A DNA stretch of 64,000 bases from Crossaster papposus (GCA_037893245.1 JBAIAA010000352.1:1488001-1552000), one strand, 5' to 3'; positions 20,241 to 31,313 are shown, counted from the stretch's first letter. Translations and numbers: made by a program. The notes: a model not told the origin generated them from the letters alone.

Positions 20241-21524
20241 CTATTCTCCTTGCATGGATGGCTTGCAGTCAGTCAGACTAGAGCATTGTTTCTGGGGAGA
20301 ACTTGCAAGCGCTGGGGTCCCCGCTGGTTCTGGATGTACTTCAACATGCACTTGAACATGCTGCTGACTGTGAATGGATGCCTTGCTGCTGCTTGGCATG
20401 GAACATTGTTCTTGACAGCTGTCTAGTGACTGCTGACTCTCTGGGTGTTGTGCATGCTCTTGGCTTGGTGGCTTGCTGCTGTTTGGCCTGGCAGCATGGT
20501 GCTCTTGGTCATTTTCTGCCTGTGGAATCACACGAAGCTCAATCTGCTTCCCAGGCTGCGATGATCGGCTGGGATTCTGTCTTGGGCAGCAACGACAGCA
20601 CAGTTTGAGGAATGAGAAAGCCTTGACTACAGCTGCACGATAGTCTGCGTTTGTGGCACTGTAGACCAGGGAATTGATTGAACTATTGATAAGCTCAAAA
20701 CTGTTATGACATATAAACAGAATATATATTTTTTCTGTAAGTTGTATAAATTCAACAGTCTGTGAATTTGTATGTACGGAAATGTTTTGGTGCACAATTA
20801 AAAGAATTGACAATGCAGTGCCCATTAAGTTCAAAATGAAGAAAACAGCAGTATTGATGATCACCATACAGAGGACCTTGCCTGCTTGCTTGGGACTGTT
20901 TGGCAACAGGGCTGATTGTCTGCGCACTTTCACTACCACATAGATGTACAAAGCAAGAGTTGCTATCAAGCAAACAATGGCAATAATGGAATTAATCCAA
21001 AAGACAACTTTATCAAAGATAGTCTTTGGTAAGAATATCAGAATCAAACCAACAATGATTGTAGGCACCCAGAGTCCTGCAGATATCTTTGCTGCTCGAG
21101 ATTTAGAGGCTTTCTCTTTGTGTGTCAGAGGATTACGCACTGCAGAGAATCTCTCAGCTGCTATGGTGACCACAAAGAAATAAGAATCAGCAAGAAGCGT
21201 GTATCTGACAACTCTCCATACGTTTTGAACAAGGAGGTTGTACTTGAAGGGTGAACATAATGCAAATATAAAGTCACTCGTAAGGAAGAGTAAGTCAGCC
21301 ACAGCCAGATTGGATAAGTAGATGTTGATGATTGTACGCATGGACTTTGCTCGAAAGACTGTGAAGAGAAACACAAAGTTGAAGAGGATGCCGATCGGTG
21401 CAATGATTTCAGCACTTAACCACGTTATTTCGTTTGTTCTGTCTCTACTCTTGTAATAGCTCTGAAGATGCTCGTTTACTTCAGTTGACAGAGTAGAGTT
21501 GTCTTCTTGGTAGCCATCAGCCAT
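20241..21524 (-). CDS. GPCR-4: atypical rhodopsin-like receptor, 427 aa (sister of GPCR-1)
   Basis: By my count it differs from GPCR-1 at 12 of 427 residues. Ten lie before residue 130: four in the ectodomain (P14T, H17N, K18E, E21Q) and the rest in TM1-TM3. It keeps the consensus A76, T82 and A123 where GPCR-1 is unusual, but has A59 (FRAKS) and L78 (ADLLF). The core motifs are otherwise the same: N49, D77, ERF, W152 and NSLVY. It has the same truncating TAG and the same 2-nt deletion past it, so the truncation predates the duplication. The 5' flank is the TATAAAAAGG variant of type A. Confidence 0.85.
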   Translation of the reverse strand: MADGYQEDNSTLSTEVNEHLQSYYKSRDRTNEITWLSAEIIAPIGILFNFVFLFTVFRAKSMRTIINIYLSNLAVADLLFLTSDFIFALCSPFKYNLLVQNVWRVVRYTLLADSYFFVVTIAAERFSAVRNPLTHKEKASKSRAAKISAGLWVPTIIVGLILIFLPKTIFDKVVFWINSIIAIVCLIATLALYIYVVVKVRRQSALLPNSPKQAGKVLCMVIINTAVFFILNLMGTALSILLIVHQNISVHTNSQTVEFIQLTEKIYILFICHNSFELINSSINSLVYSATNADYRAAVVKAFSFLKLCCRCCPRQNPSRSSQPGKQIELRVIPQAENDQEHHAARPNSSKPPSQEHAQHPESQQSLDSCQEQCSMPSSSKASIHSQQHVQVHVEVHPEPAGTPALASSPQKQCSSLTDCKPSMQGE

Positions 21525-21657
21525 TATAGTTCATGTTCAGTGTAGCATTTCCAACATTATTTGCAGATGCAGTGCAGGTATTCTTGATGTAAGAACACTA
21601 ACAGAGAATCTTTGAGGTGTGTGCAGTTGAAACTGAAATCTGCTTTGTGTCCTCTCC

Positions 21658-21667
21658 CCTTTTTATA
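21658..21667 (-). promoter_or_regulatory. Type-A TATA box variant of GPCR-4
   Basis: TATAAAAAGG on the minus strand, about 135 nt upstream of the ATG; one T longer than in GPCR-1 and GPCR-2. Confidence 0.55.
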
Positions 21668-21867
21668 CATTCTCTTCGTTTATTTAGGATAAGTTTGTCC
21701 ATTGTTTTGACAGTGCTGTTACCAACACTTTCTCTTGTGACAACACTATACAGCATTTATAAATTACGTTGGTGATTAAAAACAAATTATCCAGTATTCA
21801 ATTTACATCACCCCAATGCAAATTTAAAAATTTGGTTGTGGAACTCGCTGCTATTGGGATTTTTACC

Positions 21868-21945
21868 AGCTAGCCAAACCCTGGCTAGTAATAATGCATC
21901 TGCAATAGAAAGCAGGAGGCTGTGGGTTTGAGTCCCACCCAAATG
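21868..21945 (+). repeat. tRNA-derived SINE head, copy 3
   Basis: T-arm GTGGG-TTTGAGT-CCCAC is present; the rest is as in copy 1. Confidence 0.5.
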
Positions 21946-22077
21946 ATATTTTTGTTTATAAAAAAACGTTGGTAGCTACGGGTAAAATACCTTTTGGCCA
22001 TGCACAAGGAAGATGGGTTATAGTCCGTAAATAAGGGGTTGAAAAGTGTGACATTTTTTAATGTCCTGGTTACACCT

Positions 22078-22312
22078 GGGGCCAATTATGTAAGCACAAA
22101 AATGTGCTGATCACATAAGTCTTGCTCAGTAAAAACAGGTTTTCGGCCAAAACTCCACATGTTTTTCATTCAAAGCAAAAACCAGCTGAATACCAGTTAC
22201 AAACAATAAACATCAACTGAAATGTTGGTTTGTAACCCTGTTTTTTTCCACAAGGAAGAATGTTCATGCTAAGCAAATGTTGGTGCTTACACGTTTTATG
22301 AAATTGGCTCCC
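22078..22312. mobile_element. GGGGCCAATT foldback element, copy 3
   Basis: GGGGCCAATT and AATTGGCTCC ends, same inner pairing as copy 1. Confidence 0.55.
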
Positions 22313-22819
22313 TGGTCTAGTAATTTACCAAGCAAGTGTCACTGAAATTGACTTCAAACTTTTTGTAAAATTTGTTTTGCAGGTACTTTGCTTTATGTAA
22401 ATCACTCTTAGAAATAGAAGGCATCAAAGAATGTGTGCTGAAATTAAAAATAATATTTTAATGTCAAATGTAACAGGGATATGAACAATTAGACCCCTAA
22501 TTAAAGGACAGTCCCGGATAGAAAATAATAAAAGAATGTCATTTCTAAAGATGCGTCTCAGAGACGCATGTTTGCAAATGTCCATTAGTATAGTTGATTT
22601 GTAATCTACGAATGGTGTGCGCAATCCTTTGAACGATGCACATGCGTGCATAAGAGCTGGTAATTGATTGGTTGCTGTGCGTGACATGATTCAGCTGCAA
22701 TTGGCTGAACAAGAACGTAACCTGAATGCTGATTGTTGTCGCAATTCAAATTTTGGACTCTGCAAATTTGGAGCTGCAATCACAATCATAATCATAAAAT
22801 ATTGTTTTCTTGTACTATA

Positions 22820-23397
22820 GAGGGTGGCCCATATTAAAAAACAGACAAGCATACTTCCACTACCCTAAGGTTTAAAACTCTAAATTGTATACCAATGGAT
22901 GAAGAATGTTTCCAGAGGAAAAATGATACCAAGATATCTCGATTTAAGCTAGTAGTTTCAGCTCAAGACCCTGTTTTGTAAAGCACAGCCGAGTCAGTGG
23001 TCCTTTCGCACCGAGAAATAACTAAAACGTGGTTTAGTTATTTTTTGATGCGAAAGAACCACTGACTTCACTTCACTAAATAGAATCTGGAGCTAAAACT
23101 ACTAGCCCGAATTGAGACCTCTTGGTTTCATCGTTCTTCAAGAAACATTCTGCATCCATTGGTATAGGTAGTTTTGGCCTCAGGGTAGTGGAAGTACAAG
23201 AGATAGGGTGGGGTTAAAATGAAAATTGAGATTTTGATTTCATCATTTAAAGCTTGTTTAGCTTTAAATGATGAAATCAAAATCTCACATTTTATTTTTG
23301 CCTCAAAGTGTCTCATTTACTCGTGCTGGGTCACATATGCTTGCCCGTTGTGATATTATTGTACAATTTTTTTTTTAGGCCACCCTGTATCATTGAT
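22820..23397. mobile_element. Mariner-like foldback MITE, copy 3
   Basis: TA-flanked, with ends GAGGGTGGCC and GGCCACCCTG. It carries the truncated inner palindrome (about 23221-23340) preceded by agagatagggtggggtt, as in copy 2. Confidence 0.6.
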
Positions 23398-23637
23398 AGT
23401 ACTAACACTTAATCAGGTGAGTTTGTATGCACCGTTCTTTCGGTTTTTGAGCACCTTTGCTGCTTCAAATGACAAACATGCACAACTGACAATTAGTGTA
23501 TGTATGTGACCTGCTTCAACGGAGCCAAGACAAAGTTGACAATTTTAGTTATTTAGATTTTGCTCTTTTTTTTAAAATTATCTAGGTTCTCAACTTTAAA
23601 ATGGTGTATTATTTTATACATATGTAACCCCACCCTA

Positions 23638-23691
23638 TCTCTTGTAATAGTTTTCAAGATGCTTGTTTACTTCATTCGATAGAGTGGCCAT
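23638..23691 (-). pseudogene. GPCR N-terminal stub (head fragment 4)
   Basis: ATG at 23689-23691; reads MATLSNEVNKHLENYYKR and breaks at the shared point. The type-B promoter with an intact TATA follows to about 23910. Confidence 0.75.
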
Positions 23692-24536
23692 CACCCATGA
23701 TGTGCAGTGTAGATTGGAGCCGAATCCAACATTTTCTGCAGATATACATGTAGCGAAGCGTGTTTGTCCTATTTCAAGATTGCTCCAGTTTTATACTAAT
23801 GGGGAATATAACACCTTGAGATCTTCTAAAAGTGTGTAGTTGAAACAGAAAGTTTTGTTGACATTTCCTCTATATTTACCCGTAATTCTCAAAGACCTAT
23901 TGTTATGCACGTGATATGCATGTATCTCGTGACAGCAGTTACCAAAGCAGACAATTCAGTTTCGCTACTGCCATTTTGAATTAAAGTTGTTTCAGTTTTT
24001 AGTATTATGTACAATCTGTATTTCCTTGATTGAAGTTGGTTGATGTAACCGATAATGAAAAGTGACAATACTAAAGCTTCTTTAACCTTAACCCTCCCAA
24101 ATCCATCCAAATCCATACCCTTGTTTTGTTTTTGTTTGTTTGTTTGTTTGTTTTTGTTGTTGTGGGGGAGGGACTTGGTCCTACAGGCCTGGGGTGAATA
24201 CATGTACATTTGGATTATGACGGATGTTGGCACTGCTGGGAGAATGGGTCTGATTTTGTCCATCGTGTAGTGATGAGCTGTTGTTCATCAATATCAACCA
24301 CCACTTGAGTGGATTTGGGTGGATTTGGTCCTGTACTTAAAATGCAGTAGGGTATGGAACACCAAAGAGGCATAAACTCCAACCAACACATTGATCAGTC
24401 TTTTTTACATCGATCGTTCTTTTACATCTATTGATTGGTCCTTCTATCAATCGGTCTTTTACATCGATCGATTGGTCTTTTACATCGATCACACTTTGCA
24501 ATTATGTGTCACAGTTTATATACGTAAACCTAAACT

Positions 24537-25040
24537 ACTCTCAATCAAACACACATTTATTTCCTCTTCTCAATTGACATAGATACAAAATTATATAAGT
24601 ATTGAATAACAAGATATAAATGCCAGAGGTGGCAAAACCTTGTAAGCAAAGCTTGTATTAGGCATGCCATTAAACAAAAACAAACGAACGGACACCATAA
24701 TTATAGGAAAACAATCATACTTCTAAGCAGTAAAAAAAAATATATAATACAATACTGGGCTACATGTAGGATTGCCATACCAAGTCCATTTTCACATGGA
24801 TACATGAAGTTTATAATATATTACATTAGTTACAATTTAAGTTTCCGTTTAAAAATATTATATGACCTTGAATATCTAAGAGAGAATGGTAAATCATTCC
24901 ACAATTTAGGTCTGGAGTTTTTGATGTTGTGTTGAAAAGCAGATGTTCTACGGTATGTTGCGGTATATGGAAATGTAAGTTAGTGGGCATACAACTTGTT
25001 ATAGTTATAAAATGTAAGTTACAGTTAAGTACAAATGAGT
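24537..25040 (-). mobile_element. LINE 3'-end remnant, copy 4
   Basis: Same fragment as at 891-1390, same position in the unit. Confidence 0.6.
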
Positions 25041-25188
25041 CCCCTATGAATTCCCTTTCAAATACAATCCTTGTGAAGTCTGCCTGCCTTGACCAAAAAA
25101 CTCACGGATTTTCAACCTTTATGTTTTATTTTGACAACCAAAAATGATTTTAGGGGGTTATTTCAGTCCTATGAATCCTGGTAATCTG

Positions 25189-26102
25189 GGGCCGTATTCA
25201 CAAAACGACTTAAGTCCCAAAAAAATAAGCACCCCACTTAAATACCCGACTTAGACACATCTGAATGACTTAGCGGTATTCACAAAACAATTTTGCTAAG
25301 TACCCCACTTATTTTCAAGTCTTAAATCTAAGTGTGGTCTGACTAGTCTTAACTCAATTAAGCAGGGCGCTTAGGTGTCATGGCGGCTTTTTTCTGTCCT
25401 TCGGTTTGTACATTTTGGGCACAAAATTAGATATTCTAGGGGCTATGGGAAATCTCGTCAGTATCGAATTATTGTAAAAGGAAGCCAATTTGAAGTTAAT
25501 GTGTGACAGCTCTAGAATTGTAGTTCGCTGACATTCTAACGATTTTTTTCGATCGATTTGTTAAATTTTAGGCGGGCGGAATGATTGCGATTGATGACAT
25601 GTTACGTTAACGTTAACAAATGACATGCAATACACGTGACTGTCGACTATAAAATACAAAAGAACTATCTTACCTTCCAGCATGTTTAAAAGAATGCGGA
25701 TAAATCACCATCACAATTTGTTTCACAATCGAGAGTAAATAAAATGAATTTTTCACAACTATTCTGTGTTAAAACATCTAAAACGTGCATGACGAACTCG
25801 TTTAACGCGCGCGTGACGCAGACTATTTTGGTGCACTAACTTGGGCTTGAAAACTGCGTCGCTAGCTGTGTGCGTGTGCGCGCGCGCATGATAAACTGCG
25901 CAGATATAGTAAATTTTCATTGCGTAGGAACGTTTATGACGAAAATGCTTTAAACACTTAAGTTAAGTGGAGCACTAAGATAAGTGGGTTGCTTAGATCT
26001 TTTGTGAATACCAAATTTAGCGCGGCACTTAAGTTAGCAGGGTGCTTAGATTTAGGTCTGACTTAAGTATTCTCCCAAGTTTAAGTTTTGTGAATACGGC
26101 CC
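25189..26102. mobile_element. Harbinger-like non-autonomous element with CTG duplication
   Basis: The termini are inverted: GGGCCGTATTCACAAAACGA on the left, and the right end reads TTTTGTGAATACGGCCC. CTG is duplicated at 25186-25188 and 26103-26105. Sister units carry the empty site aatctgcagacc, which fixes both borders. Inner arms rich in acttaagt also pair. A 3-bp CWG target site is known for some PIF/Harbinger groups, so that superfamily is inferred. The 914 bp hold no transposase. Confidence 0.75.
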
Positions 26103-26214
26103 CTGCAGACCACAGTTAAGTTAAAATCAATGAAACATTTTTTAATAATGAAAAATGACAATTTAAAAATAAATCTATATTTGAGTAAAACTCAAAAGAT
26201 ATTGACTAAGTATC

Positions 26215-26355
26215 TTTAACCAGTTTGCGTCGGATGGCGTGTACCGGTTCCCAAGAATGCTGGCCTGAACCCGTCTCGGATCGAAGTTCATGAAAAATAA
26301 TCCCGCGCCTGAGCCCGGTCAATGTCAAAATAATACTCCGGCCCAAACTGGTTAA
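26215..26355. mobile_element. M2 foldback element, copy 5
   Basis: TTTAACCAGTTTGCG and CAAACTGGTTAAA ends. Confidence 0.6.
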
Positions 26356-26821
26356 AGAGCACAAAGTTAGATTTCATTGTGAAATGTACTGTAATCTCTG
26401 TCTGTGATAGACAATATGGTTTTGTGCTGATTTTAGCTAAACAATTACAAATTACAAGTATAAAAAAAAATGCATCTGTACATTTACTCACTTATTTACA
26501 ACTTCAGTAACTTAATAATAATAATAATAATAATAAGAATAATAATTATTATTTATATAGCGCGCATTCCATAAAAATATGTTCATGTGCGCTAATCACT
26601 CGAGTATTACTGAAACATTTTACTCTATTTAAACAAAATTCTCACAAGTTCTTGTTGAACAGAAATGAAATATAGGTAAAAATGAATAGTAAACATTTTA
26701 GAAAAAAAAATATGGGCTTGAAATGTCTGAAGTTTAGACTTGTGTGGTAGGTCCTATTGGATTTATTTTGAGAGTCGGCAATATATCATCACTGAAACAT
26801 TGTACATGTAGTATTAAGAAT

Positions 26822-26994
26822 ACGCAGTGGCTATCATTACGACAGTTGACGATCTGAATCCTTGACTTACCCATCCCGACATTGACAAAAATACCTGGAT
26901 ATCGCTTTTGGAACCAGACTATTTGATAGTCAGGTTCGAAGAGTAAAAGGTAAGTCAGGGAATCAGATGATCAACTGCTGTAACGAGTCACTGC
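26822..26994. mobile_element. F1 foldback element, copy 5 (right arm deleted in part)
   Basis: The left arm is intact. About 30 bp of the right arm is missing between gagtaaaagg and taagtcaggg. Confidence 0.65.
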
Positions 26995-27620
26995 AAAAAG
27001 AATATCCCTAAAGAGAGAACAAATTTTATTGACATTTTATAGTGAGCTTTTCAGTATTTGGCCAACATTTTGTTCATTATAAATATGTGTTATCAGATCA
27101 TTTGTTAGGTTTGGTACCACAAATACATATCTTTAACTGGATTATCACCCAAGCCTAATCAAAACAACTTTGAATATTAATCAGTATCGGAGCTCGAATA
27201 ATGTTTCTACGTTGATTTGAGAGGTGAATATATAACATTAAGATTTGAATGCATGCTTCCTTGCATTGAAATGTCAGCATCAGTCAATCCTGGATCATTG
27301 TTACTGACAACTTGCATCTTTTGAAAAGAGAATTCCACATGGTGTCTCTGCAAACCCTCACTACTTTATTCTGGATCATTGTTACTGAAAACTTGCAATT
27401 GTTGCTGGCACTCTTGAGACCGCTGCTCCCGTTGCAGGGATAGGTGAGAAGTCAGTCACCCTGGAACATAGTTCTTGACAGTTTTGGAGTGACTGGTTCT
27501 TGATGCGCATAATATACTGCTTCTATGACACTAGGCTGTTGTGCTTGAAACATTGTTTGAGAGTTACTTACAAAGTGATTGTCGACTACATGTATCTTCT
27601 GACTCTGCACACTGCTGACC

Positions 27621-29096
27621 TTACATGGATGGCTTGCACTCATCAGTTACCAGATAACATTGTTCTTGACAACCTTCCAATGATTGACTCCCTTCTGGTT
27701 CTGGATGTGCATACTGCTGCCCTTGTGATGATGGCTCGGTGCCAGTCAGCCCAGGATATTGCTCCTGAGTACTTGCAAGTGACTGCTGGCTCTCTGCTGG
27801 TTCTGGATGTACACACTGTTCTCCTTGCATGGATGGCTTGCAGTCAGTCAGACTAGAGCATTGTTTCTGGGGAGAACTTGCAAGCGCTGGGGTCCCCACT
27901 GGTTCTGCATGTACCTCAACGTGCACTTGAACATGCTGCTGACTGTGAATGGAGTCCTTGCTGCTGCTTTGTCTAGAACATTGTTCTTGACAGCTGTCTA
28001 GTGACTGCTGACTCTCTGGGTGTTGTGCACACTCATTGCTTGGTGGCTTGCTGCTGCTTGGTCTGACAGCACGCTGCTCTTGGTTATTTTCTGTCTGTGA
28101 AATCACACAAAGCTCAATCAGCTTCCCAGGCTGCGATGGTCGGCTGGGATTCAGTCTTGGGCTGCAACGACGGCACAGTTTGAGGAATGAGAAAGCCTCG
28201 ACTACAGCTGCACGATAGTCTGCGTTTGTGGCACTGTAGACCAGAGAATTGATTGAACTATTGATAAGCTCAAACATTTTATAACATATAAACAGAATGT
28301 ATATTTCTTCCGCAATTTGTAGAAGTTCAATAGCCTGTAAAGATGTATGTATGGAATACTTGCTTAGCACAATTACAAGAATTGACAATGCACTGCGTAT
28401 TGAGTTCAAAATGAAGAAAACAGCAGTATTGATGATCACCATACAGAGGACCTTGCCTGCTCGCTTGGGACGGTTTGGCAACAGGGCTGATTGTCTGCAC
28501 ACTTTCACTACCACATAGATGTAAAAAGCAAGATTTGCTATCAAGCAAACAATGGCAATAATGGATAAAATCAAACAAACTACATAATTAAAGATAGTCT
28601 CTGGTAAAAATACCAGAATCACAGCAACAATGATTGTAGGCACCCAGACTCCTGCTGATATCTTGGCTGCTCGAGATTTAGAGGCTTTTTCTTTGTGTGT
28701 CAGAGGATTACGCACTGCAGAGAATCTCTCAGCTGCTATGGTAACCACAAAGAAATTAGAAACAGCAAGAAGCATGCATCTGACAACTGCCCATACTTTG
28801 TGCCCAAGGAAGTTGTACTTGATAGGTGAACACAATGCAAATATAAATTCACTTGTAAGGAAGAGTGAGTCAGCCACAGCCAGATTTACCAAGTAGATGT
28901 TGATGATTGTACGCATGGACTTCACTCGAAAGACTGTGAAGAGAAACACAAAGTTGAAGAGGATCCCGATTGGTGCAATGATTTCAGCACTTAACCATGT
29001 TATTTGATTGGTTCTGTCTTCACTCTTGTAATAGGTCTCAAGATGCTTGCTTACTTCATTTAATAGAGTGGAGTTGTCATCGTAGCCATCACCCAT
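27621..29096 (-). CDS. GPCR-5: receptor with full-length tail, 491 aa
   Basis: The start is placed at MGDGYDDN (29096), the position used by paralogs. An upstream in-frame ATG at 29126 would add MIELQATLLM, which is type-B 5'-UTR sequence read through. The core has GILFN, AVAD, AAERF, GVW and NSLVY. TM4-TM5 is its own variant (NYVVCLILSI). It keeps CVHPEPAESQQSLAS and the next two tail units to KPSM followed by TAA, so with GPCR-2 and GPCR-10 it has one of the three untruncated tails. A LINE fragment (29120-29837) lies between the ATG and its former promoter. It is the sister of GPCR-7. Confidence 0.85.
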   Translation of the reverse strand: MGDGYDDNSTLLNEVSKHLETYYKSEDRTNQITWLSAEIIAPIGILFNFVFLFTVFRVKSMRTIINIYLVNLAVADSLFLTSEFIFALCSPIKYNFLGHKVWAVVRCMLLAVSNFFVVTIAAERFSAVRNPLTHKEKASKSRAAKISAGVWVPTIIVAVILVFLPETIFNYVVCLILSIIAIVCLIANLAFYIYVVVKVCRQSALLPNRPKRAGKVLCMVIINTAVFFILNSIRSALSILVIVLSKYSIHTSLQAIELLQIAEEIYILFICYKMFELINSSINSLVYSATNADYRAAVVEAFSFLKLCRRCSPRLNPSRPSQPGKLIELCVISQTENNQEQRAVRPSSSKPPSNECAQHPESQQSLDSCQEQCSRQSSSKDSIHSQQHVQVHVEVHAEPVGTPALASSPQKQCSSLTDCKPSMQGEQCVHPEPAESQQSLASTQEQYPGLTGTEPSSQGQQYAHPEPEGSQSLEGCQEQCYLVTDECKPSM

Positions 29097-29119
29097 CATG
29101 AGCAGTGTAGCTTGGAGCT

Positions 29120-29837
29120 CAATCAATCATCTGCATAGACAGCAAAGGTCCGTCGTGCCGATCTTCTGTGCCAACGTCCTACAGCCTAATTTCACATATA
29201 GTCAATCTCGCTAGGCCGTCCCAGTTGTTTCGACCAGGATGATCTTGGACGGCCATGGGGTCTCTTCCAGCCGGGAGTTGGCGGTTGACCTCTCCTGGAA
29301 CTGATGGCAATGCCCAGAGCATTTTTGGCTGTAATGTTGTCAGCAGGCGAGCGACGTGACCAAAGAAGGTGGTTCGGCGACGTTGGATTTGGTGGTTGAT
29401 GGTTGGCAATCTTGTTCTGCGGGTGACCTTGTTATTACTGACGAAGTCAAACCACTGGATACCTAGGATCGAGCGTTGACACCTTTGGTGGAATGACTTA
29501 AGTCTTCTGAGATCGGATTTGAAGAGTGTCCAGGTTTCTGAGCCGTACAGCAGGACAGGAATGACACATGTCTGGTATATACCCAGTTTGATGGCGAGTT
29601 TTAACTTTTTTAGCCTCCAGATTTTGCGTAGGCCGAGTCGTCTGAGGATGTCAGGTTTACTGCGCTCAGTGTTGGAGATCTTGCTTCTAAGATATACAAA
29701 ATCCTCCACAATGTCGACAGACTGTCTGTTCACTGTAATGTGAGAGGGAGTGCTGGTGCTGCTTGGGGTCAATACTTGGATTTTGGTTTTCTGCCAGGAG
29801 ATGTTGAGTCCAAGATTGGCAGCAATCTCCCCATCCC
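29120..29837 (-). mobile_element. 5'-truncated non-LTR retrotransposon (LINE) fragment, copy 1
   Basis: The minus strand encodes the end of a reverse transcriptase: GLNISWQKTK after the catalytic region, then FVYLRSKIS, KLGIYQTCVIPVLLYGSETW, CQRSILGIQWFDFV and RRRTTFFGHVARL. Target duplication CTTGGAGCT lies at 29111-29119 and 29838-29846. The 3' end carries short gattgattg repeats. The catalytic domain is missing, so it is dead on arrival. A continuous ORF runs through it into old promoter sequence, but this is accidental. Confidence 0.8.
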
Positions 29838-29846
29838 CTTGGAGCT

Positions 29847-30240
29847 GCATCCAGCTTGGAGCTGCATCCAACTTGGAGCTGCATCCAACACTTTCTGCAG
29901 ATAGAGCGAAGCGCGTTTGTCTTATTTCAAGATTGCTCCAGTTTTCTACTAATGGGAATATAACAATGATTTTAGCACCTAACCATAACCATTGATCTGT
30001 ATTGACTGTTGTCAAAGTTCATAAGATGTTTCAAAAGTTCTTCAATTGTATCGAGTAGAGCTGTCTTGGTAGCAGTCACCCATATTTCATGTACAGTGTA
30101 GCATTGATCTCCATGTCCAACATTTTAGTTCAGTAAAGCGAAGAGTGGTCTGCCCTATTTCAAGATCACTCCAGTTTTATACTCACAGGGAATACAGGAC
30201 CTTAAGAAATGTGTAGTTAAAAGTAAAAGCAAAAGCTTCA
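29847..30240 (-). pseudogene. Truncated type-B promoter plus type-D GPCR head remnant
   Basis: First come three tandem copies of a ttggagctgcatccaa motif and a type-B promoter with a mutated TATA (gttttctac on the plus strand). Next, 29975-30083 on the minus strand encodes a decayed receptor start (MGDCYQDSSTRYN then a stop, and further on DQWLWLGAKII, like the DQITWLSAEII of intact receptors). A separate TATAAAAC lies at 30174-30181. Confidence 0.55.
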
Positions 30241-30419
30241 TTTTTTCCCACAGTATTTTGCATAAGATATGGTAAAGTACTTTGTTTTTTATTTTGACAG
30301 CTAACAAAACCAAAGTAGACAATAGAGTTTCACAGTTGACATTGGCATAGATGAGTTGTTTCAGGCTGTAATATTAAAGAAAATAAATTTCTCCACACAA
30401 GGTTTAATGTGACATGTTT

Positions 30420-30737
30420 AAGTACGATGTCCTCGAGGATAGGGGATGGGGAGGATATATCCCTACTGTTTGACTAGTGGGATTGGGCCATGGGACCTCA
30501 AGTACGATGTCCTTAAGGATAGCGGATGAGGAGGATATATCCCTACTGTTTGACTAGTGGGATTGGGCCATAGGACCTAAAGTACGATGTCCTCAAGGAT
30601 AGGGGATGGGGAGGATATATCCCTACTGTTTGACTAGTGGGATTGGGCCATAGGACCTAAAGTACGATGTCCTCAAGGATAGGGGATGGGGAGGATATAT
30701 CTCTACTGTTTGACTGGTGTGATTGGGCCATGGAACC
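30420..30737. repeat. 80-bp minisatellite, about 4 units
   Basis: Tandem 80-bp units running from aagtacgatgtcctcgagga to ggattgggccatgggacctc. It is homologous to the 42.0-42.9 kb array, which has about 11 units. Confidence 0.9.
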
Positions 30738-30987
30738 ACACACCAGATTGTTGTGGCAATAAAAAAATGTCGATATTGTGATTACTGTATTTCATAATAA
30801 CACAATGAAAACACATTTTGGAATGGATTGGATTTATTTTATACATCTTGTGGCCAAACGGCCAAATTGCAGATATGTTACAATTACATGTATAATGAAA
30901 AAATAATAAAAATAATTTTAACAAAATTGAATTAATGAAAAATATTGTAAAACAAAGAAATTCAAAAGAAGGGTGTAATTTATATAT

Positions 30988-31313
30988 ACTCATCACAAAA
31001 AGTATCGAGACACTTCAAAATGAGCCAATAATTACGATGTTGCATAGCGAAGTTATTGTCATTTCAATGGTCGTAGGTCCAGTTTCAAAAGTGACAATTA
31101 TCCCTGTAGAAGCAGGTTTGCATTATTGTTTTGAATGATCAGTTTCTGCTTCTGCTTCTGCTTCTATAGGGATGATTGTCACTTTTGAAACTGGACCTAC
31201 GACCATTGAAATGACAATAACTCAACAATCGAGGTGTCTCGATTAATCCATACCCTTTCGGGCCGTTAATTATTGGCTCATTTTGAAGTGTCTCGATACT
31301 TTTTGTGATGAGT
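30988..31313. mobile_element. Foldback MITE with ACTCATCACAAAAAGTATCG ends
   Basis: The first 46 bp are repeated inverted at the right end, and a second inner pair (ggtcgtaggtccagtttcaa and its complement) also matches, so the 326 bp folds almost completely. The loop has a gcttct microsatellite. No clear target duplication. Confidence 0.75.

Larger units (their letters stand above)
21668..23637. other. Module X, copy 3
   Basis: SINE head (21868-21945, intact T-arm), GGGGCCAATT foldback (22078-22312), unclassified repeat, then mariner-like foldback (22820-23397) with the same truncated inner palindrome as copy 2. No gene. Confidence 0.65.
23910..27620. other. Intergenic unit 5, with Harbinger-like insertion
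   Basis: No intact gene. T/G tract (about 24120-24165), cgatcgattgg motifs (24400-24490), LINE remnant (24537-25040), Harbinger-like element (25189-26102), M2 (26215-26355), (TAA)n (about 26513-26545), a damaged F1 (26822-26994), and decayed tail repeats (about 27240-27620). Confidence 0.65.

Noticed and set aside
27621-29126. Start of GPCR-5 at the upstream ATG (29126)
   Set aside because: The extra ten residues are leader sequence shared with non-coding 5' flanks of other units; MGDGYDDN aligns with paralog starts.
29179-30015. A 278-codon protein-coding gene
   Set aside because: It joins a dead LINE reverse-transcriptase end with promoter sequence and a decayed receptor start; it has no coherent protein.
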